Part shown: one piece after another, positions 49,243 through 62,300 of the stretch | Numbering within the stretch: the first letter of the stretch is position 1 | Layout of the letters: each line of letters starts with the position of its first letter | Assembly (NCBI GenBank): GCA_009792885.1 | Contig: WMCF01000029.1 | Coordinates: 5,288,000-5,351,999, forward strand | Direction: 5' to 3' | DNA length: 64,000 bases | Source: Eremophila alpestris peregrina | Lineage: Eukaryota; Chordata; Aves; Passeriformes; Alaudidae | Notes under the pieces: model-generated | Seen by the model: only the letters and a program-made list of their open reading frames with translations | The model's database searches: none | Told to the model about the DNA's origin: nothing | Position numbers and translations under genes: made by a program

Positions 49243-52200
49243 TATTTATATACAGCATATGGATTTCAGTTTTCCCTTGACACTGGCATTGTTGAAACAA
49301 CCACTTGATCTATTAAATTTTTTGAGTAGCTCTTTAAATTATAAATAGTGCCCAGTTGTTTATTTCAAGTGCTTTCAGTACTCCAAATGTGGTTTAATTG
49401 TATTTGAAAACTGCCAAATATCAATGGAGATCAATGCCATCCCATTGATCTGTTTATGCAGTTAAACATGTAGAATATCAGATTCAGGCTCTAACATATT
49501 TAAATACTCCTCTATTGATCAGCTGCTGCCATGATCCAGCACAGATGATGGCATAGATGATTACAGGAAACTGCCTGCTCTGGCTTGCTCAACTGATACC
49601 TCCATCTTTCAAAAGGCATCATGGAAGAACTGACCCACAGCTCAAAACCAGAGGGTGAGTCAAATGGACACATGAGCTTGCCATATAAAAATGTGTAATA
49701 TCCATGGAAAGATTTTAGCATCTGATGTGGGGAAAAAACACATACTGAAAAGCAAAATACATTAAAATCCTGCACCTTTCTGCCTTAATGGGACAAGAGA
49801 TGAGCCAGGGAGCTCAGACAGCCTTTGTTCCTTCCCAAAAGCAGACAAATACCCTCCAGGTCTCCTTGTCCAGCCACAGAATAAGGCCTAAACTTATGAT
49901 GCAGAACTGTCTTCTTTAGAACATATGGCAGAAAAATGCAGTAATGCCAGATCTTGCAATGATGTTGCTTCAGTTATTTGGATGAGTATGTGATCCTGAC
50001 TAGAGAGCTCTACAAGCAAGGGGAAAACACTTTGTTTCAACCCAAAATACTTATGAACAGATTTTCTAGAGCTACCTAAATGCCCCTTTTATTTGTTAGC
50101 TATTTTAATTATCTATGAAAAGGCTGACCAGGAAACACTGGCCTCTTGTATTTGTAGTTCAGGACTAACAGGGCACCGAGAGGGTGAATGGGTAAGGAGA
50201 AAGTGTTTGTTCCCAATACCATGTTCTGATCAGGGCCAGGTATCAGAGGAAAATTTCCCTCTGGCCAGTGGTGAGGCTTCAGTGGAGCAGCCAGTTCAGT
50301 GTTGCTGTCTCTCAGTCAGCAGAGGGGAAAGAACCTCGCAGATCCCTCAGACATCCAGAGAGCTAAATGAAAGCTGCAAAAGGCAGAGGAACATGAGAAT
50401 TTAGATCTTGGGAAAAGAGGACGAGTGAGATGGATTAAAGAGCAAAATTGCTCTAAAGGATTGGCAGAGCCTTTCTAGGTAAGAAGGGAAAAGGAATCTC
50501 ATTTATAGTCCCATAAAGTGTCCCATGCATGTGACAATACTGGACAGAGTGGAGTGATGCAAGGAAGTGTCAGAAGTGTGATCCTCCCATTCCTAAGCAC
50601 AGGGCCTTAGAAAAAAACCAGCATTGCTGTGGATGAATGAGCAGAGTTCAGGCAGTTCAATAGCTCTTTCTGAGAGCTGAATGCTTTATTTCTTGGGTTT
50701 CTTTTGAAATTCCAGCTACCTGTGTAATACTAAGGTGAGAGCAAAAAACAAATACACATAAATTGCTCTGTGGTGTTTCAGGTGACTGAAATGCTTGGAA
50801 TGCAACCACACATCATTATGATTATTGTGCTTTGTCTGCTAGTTAAGGTAAGTAAGAAATTGTCCTTGTCAAGTTTTCTTCAAAACTGACCCTTGCCTCA
50901 AGCCTTAAGTAAACAGCCTTGTCTGGGAAAGCTGCACGTGGTACTGTCGTTATCAGATAGGTGCTTTTCCCTGAATTGTACACAGGACAGTGTTTGAACA
51001 AAGTCTAAATGTTTTCCAACTTCTCTTCATAGTCCAAAATAAGACTAAATCTAGTTTAAGGTAAGTTTCATACCCATTATGACATCCTATTAACTGGTCC
51101 TGAAATTAATTCACATGGTCTCTGATATGAAGTAAAATACTGTTTCATTATTAGAGGGAATTATTGTTTTGTTTACAGGTTTTGAGGACAATACTGCATC
51201 TGCTTTAGACACAGGACTCCACAGCTGATGACCACCTTTGGCAGGATTTAAATATTTCAGCAGCTGCTGAAAATGAATTTTATCAGAGATACAATACCAA
51301 AAGAATTTTGCGCATTAAAATATGAAAAAAGGAAAAGCAAGATTGTGTTGAGTTCAGAAGACTTCCTTCTTATCAGGAGTCAAGCATTGCAGGCAATACA
51401 CTGCTGGTAGCAACAACTTGAACCAGCACTCATCAATATTTCTAAATTACTAAGAATCTAGTTAATCATTAGTTTCTTTACACCTTCTGGCAACCTCGCA
51501 AAGATTGCTTTGAGTTAATATAAATCCCATAAAGTTCAAAAATGTCCTATGACTACTGGAACTTTGTGGGAACCACTAATACCCAACCTAGGGGTTACAC
51601 TACAGAACGTTTGTTGAAGGTACCTCGGTATCTGCGTGTGACTGACAGAGTGATGAATGATGATTGCTGGGCTGCCTTTGAACAAGCGTTCTTCCTCCAG
51701 CAAAGTCAAACAGACCTTGCAGAGGAAGTTACAGAATTTGCTTTCTGTTAAAGCAACTCAGAGATTAAAATCCATATGCCAAGACTTGAAATCCAGCTTC
51801 AGGAGTGGATGATTCTTCTCAAAAGATTCTCCCTGGAGCTCGCTAAAGACTCTGATACCTCTCTGCTCACCAGCAGAGATGTCACCAGCAGAGCCCAGCA
51901 CAACATTCAGAGGAGAGATGTTGCCCTATCCCGTCTGCCAGGGAAAGGCAAAATACCTGTCCAGGATTGGTATAAATAATATTTGACTCTGTGTGCTCAG
52001 CAGATTCTTAGCTGAGGGCTTCAAAGCAAGCAGAGAGAGCAGTAGATGTTGTCTTTGTATGTGTGAAGTTGAAAGCCTCAGTTACAATTCACCATTTATG
52101 TCTAAAGGCTTAACATTCACATCGTTCCTCCTCTTAACACAGCCAATACACATCATAGCATTCATTCATAAATTCAAGCAGACTGCCATAGAAACTGGAA

Positions 52201-52860
52201 AAAATAAGGATGGAAGAGGGTAAAATATGCAGGGAGCTATCCTATCCCCCTATGGCCTGAAATTTGCTCAGGGTATTATACATGTGATTAGCAACTGTCT
52301 GTCAACGAAAGGAAAAAAACTTGGGAAATTTAAGGAGGATATGGTTTTTACTGAAGATGTGGTAACCAAATAATAATGAAATATAAAAAGCAGCATTGCA
52401 AATTTCAGCCTGAAAGATGAAGTCTTTGAAGACAGGGAAAATAAGTGGTAAGATTCTTCCATCTTTTGTTTGTTGCCCTGTTTGCTAAGACCTGCCTCAG
52501 AATGGGTTAACATTTCAAATGTGAAGCCAAGTCTATCAATTGTATTGTTGTGTTCTGATCATCAGGACCAAAATGAGACACATTTATCTTTAAAATAACT
52601 CTAAGAGTGCTAAACATATGTGTGATATAAAAGAATAGAATAGTTTGATAAGGCAATAGTATTGATTATGAATGGACATGGGCTAATACACACAAAGATT
52701 GGTGCAATACATACATGCACAGGGAAGAGTTAATACCACAACCACTCTTTCTGCAGTCCTAGAGCCGACATTTCCTAATACAATTGCAATCTTCACTATT
52801 TAAATAGGACTCAATATGCAGTAGTGGATACAAATAAATGCCTACACATACACATGCTGT

Positions 52861-52881
52861 ACTTTGGAATACTTTGGAATA
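52861..52881. repeat. 10-bp tandem duplication
   Basis: ACTTTGGAAT is repeated head to tail twice, followed by a partial third unit (ATTTGGAAT) at about 52891. Confidence 0.75.
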
Positions 52882-54769
52882 CTCAAAATAATTTGGAATC
52901 AGTAAACCTGTTTTAATGGGGCCACAGCAAATAAATGTGATGTTCTTAATATAAATTTGCAACTTTAAATTTTAATGCATTCTAAAAACCTAGCAAACAT
53001 TTTAATTTAGTATCTCTAATAGGAGATATTTTACACCTTCACATATAAATTTCATAAACCAGACATTCATCATAAACATGCATAATTTTGTCTCTCTGGC
53101 CAGAGGATTTTCTGGATTTATGTGCAGGATAAACTCTGATGGTCTATTCATGCCCTGCATTCTTAAGATGCCACTCAGAATATCTCATAGTGAATTCACA
53201 GTTATTGCTGTTTCTTTAGGCTTCACTCTACAGTTTATTTCAAAAGTACAGTGAAACTTCTTAGAAAGAAAATTACATTTAATCTCTTAATATAATGACC
53301 AGGTATATGAATCACTTTACCTGCATTTGTCCCATTAAAGAAATATAACAGCTTAGTTTCAAAAGGTCAGTAACTTCTGAAACACTCTTGATTCTCTTTC
53401 TTGTCTGTAGCTGAGAAAGAGCAGAGGCCATTCAACTCCCAGCAGTGAAGTGGCTCTCTCTGCTTAGCTAATTTCCCCACACACTCTGTAGTTCACTGGT
53501 GACATATGTCCAATGCTTCCCCAGGTTTAAAAGAAAAGGAACTCACCTTTTGCCAAAGAAGAGCCAAGACCACAGAGAAGATGAAATATAAGATAAAGCA
53601 GTTACACTGCAGTGGAGTGAACCCAAATGGGACCTCGATTTTTTTAAAATGACATATTACAGACATAAACCCAAGTTGGAGAGTTCAAATCTATATCAGC
53701 AGCAAGAGCTAAGCTCTCCAAAATTTAGCAGGGCTCAGATCTCCTGGCTGGGCTTGCTCCCATCCTTCTGTGAGACGAAAATGCAATAGGAAACTCTAGA
53801 AAGAACATGTATTTTCAGCTTCATGATTTGATTAATATTGGTAGAGCACTTTCAAGATTACTCATACTGCATAGCATGCATTTCTCTTGAAGAGTATTCA
53901 ATCCACTTTTATACTGACTTTTATCACATTCAGGAATACTATGCTTTACATACATTCCATCATCCTGTGCATACCCTTTTTTTATATATCTGTAATAGCA
54001 ATGTCCCTCAGACAGTTTTCTGGCAATAAAGCCAACTGCCAGTAGAATAGAAAGTAAATTTGAGTGAAAAATTATTTTACCCTCCAGAAAAGCATGGAGA
54101 TGTTCAAACACTTCCTATCAGGCATGGTCATCAGGAGTGTATTAGATCTTGTAGGTCAAGAGCATGGAGATTGTTCCATCATTTTATCAATTTATGTAAT
54201 TTTTCATACCTGAGATTGTCACCTTACTCTAATTTACCAGTACAGATACAGCATCTGTTTCTACAGACAACTTACAGTGAGTCCTACCTCCTCATATAAA
54301 TACATAGCTGTAGTAGTAAAACCATGAAAAAGACTATAAATACCTCATAAGGAAAATAGATTAGAACTTAATTTCACAGTGTTGGGCTCAATAGACCAAG
54401 GTTGTCAGAGAAGCACAGTTATAGATTTGTTACGCCCATTTTTGTCCTATAAAATTTTAAGCATTTTATTTTCATTATTAGTTATTTTCTAAGGATAACT
54501 CCAGACACCCAGGTTTACTAGTGTGGTTTCATTAGTAGAATTTCATTCATTGGTAGCATTTCAACTGATAGCTCTGAGAACAGAAAGAAAACAGAAGTGC
54601 TTTTGCTGGGAAGGAAGTGTCTGAGGGCAGAGGAGGATGAAGTATCTGCTGTTTTTTTCTCTAGATGCCACTGCAAAGTTTTAGCCATGGACTGCCACAG
54701 AGGTCCTTATGATAGCTTTCACAAGAACAGTTCAATGCATTTCACTTAGTTGTCACTTTTTTTTGAAAA

Positions 54770-54935
54770 ACACCGTTGTGAATGGCAGTGGTGTGGAATA
54801 GAAGTTGAATTTCACTGTAGAGATAGCTACATTTCAGTGGTGGGTGAAGTGATCCCAGCAGACTTTGTAAAGCACTTTGGGATTCTTACAGATGAAAGGT
54901 GCTATATAAATGTCAGGTATTGTTATACACCACTT
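54770..54935 (+). mobile_element. Ancient amniote SINE/LINE 3' tail
   Basis: The segment at 54867-54913, GTAAAGCACTTTGGGATTC then GATGAAAGGTGCTATATAAATG, followed by a TATTGTTAT tail, matches the widely shared 3' end of old amniote retroposons (MIR/L2/L3-CR1-like tails with GTAAAGCGCTTTGGGAT...GAAAGGCGCTATATAAAT and TATTATTAT). The upstream part (about 54770-54866) probably belongs to the same copy, though with less certainty. The 3' motif is well preserved for such an old element, and the exact family cannot be fixed by eye. Old copies like this were sometimes recruited as enhancers. Confidence 0.7.
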
Positions 54936-56241
54936 AGGAAAAATCTTCCCATTTATTCCTCTGGATTTACTGTTGAGCATTTAGAGATAATCGTCACTGC
55001 TGATAATAACAGTAAGAATAGTATCTTGAACACTGCAGACTGTGCAGATTGTTCTGTAGCAGGAGGTCGCATACTGATAAGAAGGAGGAATTTTTTGACA
55101 ATGTGATTATAGAGAACAAGCTATTTTTCATATTATATGGTCAAAGTGCAACAGTCAGAGTTATTTACATGGCTGCATCATTTACAGCCCAGGATTATTG
55201 AAAAGACTCAGCTGAAAGGTAAGCTGCTTTCATGATGAAATTCAAAACAGCATAGTACAACAGCTCCCTGCAGAAGGATCATTTGTTTTACTGTATTACC
55301 TCTCTATACTTGTCTAAGTTCTACTCGTTCATTTTATTAATAGATTTTATTTAAATGCATGACTGATGTTTGTAACAATGCTTACCCAAGCACTAATTAG
55401 AATTTGTTAGAGGGATTCCAGTGTTTATCCTAACATGAGCACCTTTGGATTTTGGTGTTTTGTTTAGTGTTGGGGGGGGGTAGTTCTTTTTAGCATAACA
55501 GAGTTCCAAATGTAGTTCAGTATTGATTTTAACAGGAGCATAAAAGGCAGATGCTTTTGCCAGGTAGATGAGTAATTTCAGCAGTGCACTAACAGATCAA
55601 ATGGTCTTTATAGTACTGGAAAACAATCCTGCCCCAGCAATTCTCTCAACTGAGTAACACCTGAATATAAAGAAACTCACATTTCCCCTTCCTCTTCTGC
55701 TTCCCAGTCTCTCAGATTTCTGTCTTCCAGTTGGGGTATCTCATTAACCTGCAGGCTCTGTCTCTGCCTCATTATCTTCTCCTGAACATCTGAGGGAGGC
55801 AGAAGCGAGGCTGTATTAACCCACTGATTGCTGCTGACCGAGTGATGCCCCTGAGCCCTTTTGGAAACAGCTTTGGATGAATAAAAGCTGCTGGAGGATG
55901 TGGTTCAGGACTGACTACTGCATAAGTATAGGAGTAATCTACAGTTGGGATTCCTTTTATTAAAACCTTGGCAAAACCTTTGTGTGGAAGGGAGCTGACT
56001 CTATCTCTGAGGCAGGTGTGCAAGTTTCTCTGCTATTCCCAATGTCTTTTAGTACAGAAGTTGTAAAAGCATTAAAATATACAGAACTACCTCCTCTCCT
56101 TCCTGCAAGCCAGCAAGGGCACTTTCCCAGCTAATCCAGAAAAATTACCCCCTGGAGAAATAAAAAATGCTAAAAGAATATTTAATGTTGCTGAGATTCA
56201 TTTTATGGTCCCATACCCCTATCAAAAATGCCAGGAGAGCT

Positions 56242-56273
56242 CAGTACCCACATCAGCATGGGTACTGTACCCA
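56242..56273. repeat. 9-bp inverted repeat with a third copy of the arm
   Basis: CAGTACCCA (56242-56250) and TGGGTACTG (56259-56267) are exact reverse complements with an 8-nt loop. GTACCCA then recurs at 56267-56273, so the right arm could pair with either copy. Confidence 0.65.
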
Positions 56274-56314
56274 ATACCTGCAGGATTGTAGTTATGGCTC
56301 TATGTATCCTATGC

Positions 56315-56334
56315 AAATTCCCAGAAATTCCCAG
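56315..56334. repeat. 10-bp tandem duplication
   Basis: AAATTCCCAG occurs twice without a gap. Confidence 0.8.
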
Positions 56335-59300
56335 TCTTCCTAGAGTATTGACATTTACACCCACCTTCAGAGCACTGTTCAGAATTAGCATAAAAGATCA
56401 GAGTGCAGCTTGGAGGCCAGTGTAATCATAATTTGACCATGCTGGTATATTTACTCTAGATAATAGAGTTTATTTCTTCTTATTTTTCCTTTTTGCTGCT
56501 TTTACCTTGGTCTCTCCCTGTGGAAGTTTAACCACTGACTATCTTGGGAGGAAGAAAAAACTCAAAATTCTAGAAAATTTCCCACACATGAAGGAAAACC
56601 AGCCAAATGGCAAGAACAGAGATTAGCAACTATAGATAAAGGGGGGTAACACGAAATGCTACGTGTTCCATGGGCTAAGCAAAAATTTAACACCAATTAG
56701 ATGTGCTTAAAGGACTTACATAAGAGAAGGCATTTTTAAATGAAAAATCTAGACTGAAACCTGTGAAGCAGTTAGTCAGACATGTGACTTAAGATATGAG
56801 GAAAGACATTTCTAAAACCTCATACAGAAAAATCCACACAAAGCTTAAAATTTACTCCAACAGTATCATAAATTCTCCTCACACACAGGGTTAGTACAGG
56901 AGAAACCAAAAGCATGGAATATCTTTCAAATATCGACTCTTTCCAAGTGAAGTTATATTCTTAAGTGTTTAGTCAAATAAACATGTACACAGAGTAGGAC
57001 ACATGCTCATCATATGATAGGTGGTAGATCCATCTAACTCTTCCTAGAGATTTCTTGATGGAAACCACCAAAGAACCTCTGTAATTTAATCACTGGCTGC
57101 TGCAACTGGCTGACTGCCTGTTAATTGCTTGGACAATACCCAAATTGTCAGACCAAAAGACCACCCAGTGATTCATTGGGCTGTCACTTCATATAACCAA
57201 AGCAACAAATATAAGAAGGAGTGCCTGAAATGACTCTTTACTTGTGATGTCTTCTGATATTTTCTCAGTAGCCAATCTATTAAAATTGCTCATCAACTTC
57301 TTTAAAAAGCTTGAGATGTTATTGCTGCACCTCTCAAGTTCCTAAGGAGTACTTATACTCCAAAGTGGTTCTGCAAAAATATCTCTAAGGAAAGCCTGTT
57401 TGGTAGTTCTAAGAGTTTCTATATTGTATTACTCAGGTGATTTTGCTGCTTAAGCCTAGTAAGTTTGGGCAGGGATAAGGAAAATCTAGCAACATTTTCA
57501 TTATGGGATTTTGCTTTTGTATTAGCTTACAAAATGTCATAACCATCCTTTTATATATCCTGACAAAATCGCTCCAATGTACTACACAGAAATAACACTA
57601 ACACAGTGACGGCTATTTTAAGTTCCTAGGAGCTTTTAAAATATATTTTCATTATAGGTCATGGATAATCAGCACTAATATAAATTATAAATGTACGCTT
57701 CTTTACAATGAATAGAACTCTCCCATAAATACACTGAGTATATCAGCAGTGAGGTACAGGGAAGGTGAAAATATATTTTTTCTTATTTACGCAATGGCAT
57801 AATTTTGAAAATATAGGGGCGAAAAAAGTGGATTTGGGAGACCTTGAAGAAGCTTTTTGACAAACATCTGTTCAATGGAATGAAATCAAAGATTGATGCT
57901 ATGAAGTGAGAAGTAAACCCCAACTATATCCTAAAAGCAGCAAAAATATTTCTGCTCTCAGCATGCATTAGCCTGGAAGACATTTAAGAAGAGAAGTGCT
58001 TTTCCTATTACCAATGTCCAAGGCAGTGTATTCAACAAGTGTAGGAGAGACAAAAGTTGGGTCCCCCAGTGCTTTGATGCAACACATGTCCAGTTGCTGC
58101 TTTTTTCTCATCACTCATCTACTTTTACTGTTGTCACACATTCTATCAGCCAAGAATTCCTGCTTTTCCTGTGTAAATCCTTTTCCTGGAGCAGTAGTTA
58201 AGGAGTGCTGTCACTCCAGGACATGCATCTCAACATCTGTGCCATGTTTCTGGTCACAGTCCCATCAGACATTAGAGGACTGTTTGTTCAGAGCCCATCC
58301 ACTGAGTGCATTGTGAAGCTATGACAGACCCTCCCATGTGGAATCCTGGCCTCTGCAGGCTGCCTGACAAACAGCTGGGTGATTCCCTGTGCCCAGGGTT
58401 TCTATTTCACACAACACAGCAAGGGCATCAGAGGGATATCAGTCCCTGTTTCTCTCCCAGCTTCTGCAGAGGGTTAGAGCAGACCTGCCCAAATCTGCAG
58501 CTGTGGCAGTTGGATGAGGGTGGCTCAGTGACACAGTCATTTTGGCTGATCCCATGGTCAGTGTGGATTAAACCCCCACCCAATGCATCTTCAGACAGAT
58601 CCTATGGAATGAGATATGCTGTCCATTGGATATTCCATCTCCCCCTTCAGCTGCTGCTGGTTTAGAAGTATTGAGGGAGCTAGTGCTGATCTGCTTTGTA
58701 TGACAGCTCACTATAACACCACTGTTTGCCCCCAGCATTTAAACAGTATTTTCTAGTTCAAGGCACCACCATCATTATTCTTTCTTGTGCTGGTTTCCCC
58801 TCTGTGCACAGTTATGTGTGTAACACCTGCTTTTATCTCTGAGGGCCTGGAGATGATCCCACAAAGTCTCCCTGAGGTTTCAGCTGATGCTGTAGAGACT
58901 AAGACTGCGAGACAGCTTTGATTCTGGGTCTCTTCTCTTTCAAAATCTCCCTACTTCTTAGCCGAAGTAAATGTCAGTGCAGACAGCTTTACACTAAGCA
59001 AAGATAAAGATATTTGCACATTCAAAATGTTTTTTTCCCCAGATAATTAATGATAATTTCTATAAAGCATTGCAATTAATAGAACCCGTATCACAAAATC
59101 CTACACTGTCTATTCCACTACCTTTCTCTGTCCTTCCTCTTTGTATCTTTGACAAGGATGTCCACAGTCAACAGCTTCCCTGCCCAGGCTGCTGCTCATT
59201 CTGCAAGGAAATCCAATTTTGAACTTTCAAAAACATCATGTGTGTCTTGCAACCTATTGCAGTCAGAAGAATTCTAGAAATTATACAGGGAAAAAAAATC

Positions 59301-62300
59301 AAAATGTAGACAAAAATAATAGTGGCAATTATATCAATACAGACAGATATGACTTACTGTCTTTTAAACACTGATTACATAGTTAAAAGCTTCTTTAGAG
59401 GCACATGCTACGAAACTGATATCCATCTTTAAAGTAATCAGGCTTTCAGTTCAGTCTCAGCAATAATATTCTTAAACATGTTTTTTTTCTGAACAAACTC
59501 AAGAAAAAGCTGGAGTGAGTTTCAAGGCTTGAGTGCTGCTGCCATCTACATGGCAGGAAGACTATAAACCAAAACAAACAACAAAAATCTGTATGTTACA
59601 TTTCCTGGTTGGAGCTGTGAGTCTGCAGATCAGTGTGATGACAGAAAATACAGTTCTGAAACTGAACAGAAACTTTTACTACCCTGAGTTTCTGTGTGGA
59701 AAATTCATGATGATTTAGGGTATGATTTCTCCATGTCCTTATTATAAAAAAGATCACATATTATTTAGATAAAATTTAAGAATAAATATGGAAAATATCA
59801 CTATTTTATTGATTTTGGATATAGTTAATATTTTTCTGATGACTATTATGTTTTCAAATGCAAAAAAAAAAAAAGAAAAGTAAAAAATCTGCCAGTTGAT
59901 GTAAAACTGGAGGCAGTAATGTACTTAATGAAACAAGATCTATTACTTACATATACTACTTACTCCAGTGAGGCTATTTTTCATAACTGTCTTATTGAGA
60001 GTATTGCAGAGGAAGAAAACCAGTTTTTATTGCTATATTTGCATGGCACAATGTAAATTCAGACAGCACGACTTGGTATTCTGAAGTTAAATCTACTTGA
60101 AATACATGAAAGAAAAAGATAAATGTAATTAAATTTGTACAGCTAAAAATTTTTGTCAAATGCACAGTCTGCTCTAAAAAAACTTGGCAGATGTTTGCTA
60201 AGTTTCATAATCTTTGACATAGTTTAGCAACTCGCAGTCCTTCACCTTGGCAGCTCTGTTTGTACTTACCCATCACAGCCACATCCATCAGAAATGGGGA
60301 AGGTGTTCTTGCTGTGCCATGCCCCTGTCCCACAGCACAGCTCTCAGACACACTTCAGACTTTCCAGCAGGTGTCATTCAAGAAACAAACTTCCCATGGG
60401 CCCCGATAAGATAATTTTGGGTTATTGTGTGAATTTCATGTTGCATCCGAGTTCAGAGCTACTTCTCCAAAAGTAAAATTGATGTATATAGTCTGAATTG
60501 TGTAGTTCAGACTACATAGTCAATGAGGAGGGAAAAAGGGGAAGACTAGTTCTTGAAATTTCTCAGATTGAAAATCCCTGTCTCATCCAAGAAGTATGGT
60601 CTGGAAAATCCAGCAGAAACATCCATTACAAGAAGCAGGACTTTGTGCTCACAGACCCCCATCACAGACGTGTGTGCAATGCTCTTCAGCACTGGTGCAA
60701 TGACTCTGGATTGTGCTGGAGCTCACTGTCCTGTCTGCTTTCAGAGAACTTATTCTTTCAAAAGCAGTAAAATCCTGGGCAGAGATAATGCTGCTTATTG
60801 AACTGTCCCCTTCTTTTCTGAATTTTCAACACTTCAACTCAGACTTGCAAAATCATTTCCTTTGCTATACTGCTGCTGTTTGGAGCTTGTAGCCCCATTG
60901 CATAGTGGTTCTGTTAAAGTGTCTCTTTATTTCAAACACTGAATCTCATCAAGCCCCATGTCAATGTGCTTTGAGGACATCTTTCATTGGATTAGGGAAG
61001 GGTGTTATGCCACAAAATACAACATCAAAATGGAAGCAGTTTATTACAATGATCAAATTTAAAATACGTAAATGACACAAGAGATTTCAAAATAGAATGT
61101 TTGGATTTGGAGACATAAATGAACAATTCAAACTTTAGGGAGGTTTCCAGACAGGAATCGAAGTCAGTGATCATTCAGTATGACCAGTCAGATGAAGTAT
61201 GAATTATTTGGAAAACTCAAAATCCCTCAAATAAAAGAGATGATGAAGAGTTTTGATTTAGTCTTATACTAAACCAGTAATTTTTTTAATATTATAATGA
61301 ATTATGCATGTAATGTTAAAAAATGTTTCTAGAATTTGAAAGCCAAAAATCCATGTTTAAGTAAGACCCCTGTATGTAGCACTCTAAACTTCAATTTCAT
61401 GCTCATTTTTGTGTGACCTGTCCCACATTTCCACTCTGGATTGCTTGTTCCTCCTCTGGTTTTTGCACTGAGGCCAGTGCTTGCCTTGGCACAGCCTGGG
61501 CACACAAACAGTAGTGCAAACATAAGTGAGGAGACACAAAAGCCTGAGACTGGAGTGGGGAGAAACCCCCCTGACAGTGAAACCACACCTTGAGCTGTAC
61601 AGGTCATGGGACCCCGTGACTTCTGTATGGGAAAAAATCCAAGCCAAACCAAAACACCACATTCCTTAAGCAGTTTAGGTAGTCATGTTTTTTTTCCCCA
61701 TATTTCAAATTTAAACAACTACTCAAAAATATTAGCATACTATTCCTTTTGACAGGATTCCTTCAGAGTAACACAATAGAAAAATATTTTCTTGATTGCC
61801 TTGGAACTTTGTTGGAAACTCCATCTCCACAAGCATGAATGCAGTGGTACATCAGACCACAATCATATAAAATGCTTCTTCAGTTTGGCTTACAAGAAAC
61901 CATTGCAAGAAGTTCATCTGTATTTGTGTGTTCAGCTCTGAAATTGTCACTTTGTCGCAAAAAGATTTTTCTGAGTGAGTTCATTGTGAGCACATACTAT
62001 AAAGTTGGTTGTTTGAAAGACATCCAGAAGACAAGGGGAATATATTTGCTTTACTGAGAAATAAATGTACCTAATAAAAAAGTTCCTGCCTTACCTTACT
62101 GATGCAGTAATGATAATTAGCACAAAGCACGCACAAGCATGTGCCAAACACCGATCAGCGCTGCACAAACCATTCCAGAGGGCTGCCAGTATTGGCAGGC
62201 TGCTGATGTGCAACGCTTTGCAGAATTAAAGACAAGCAATCAAATATCATGTTGCACAAATGTAATTGCTACTACAGCAGTACTGGGTGTTATGGACAAT

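Larger units (their letters stand above)
39450..54769. other. Long non-coding stretch, no gene seen
   Basis: About 15 kb without a supported gene. It holds A-runs at 40067-40077 and 40120-40133, T15 at 45886-45900, a TACCGGTA palindrome near 46831, and small duplications at 49213-49242 and 52861-52881. An AT-rich block at about 45770-45970 could be a conserved non-coding element. Frames such as 46474-46668 and 51542-51751 have somewhat protein-like composition but no recognised homology or clear exon boundaries. Confidence 0.6.

Noticed and set aside
51542..51979. Two consecutive plus-strand frames with a few CpGs, possible degraded mobile-element coding sequence
   Set aside because: I could not match them to a reverse transcriptase, integrase or gag motif. 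Composition alone is insufficient.
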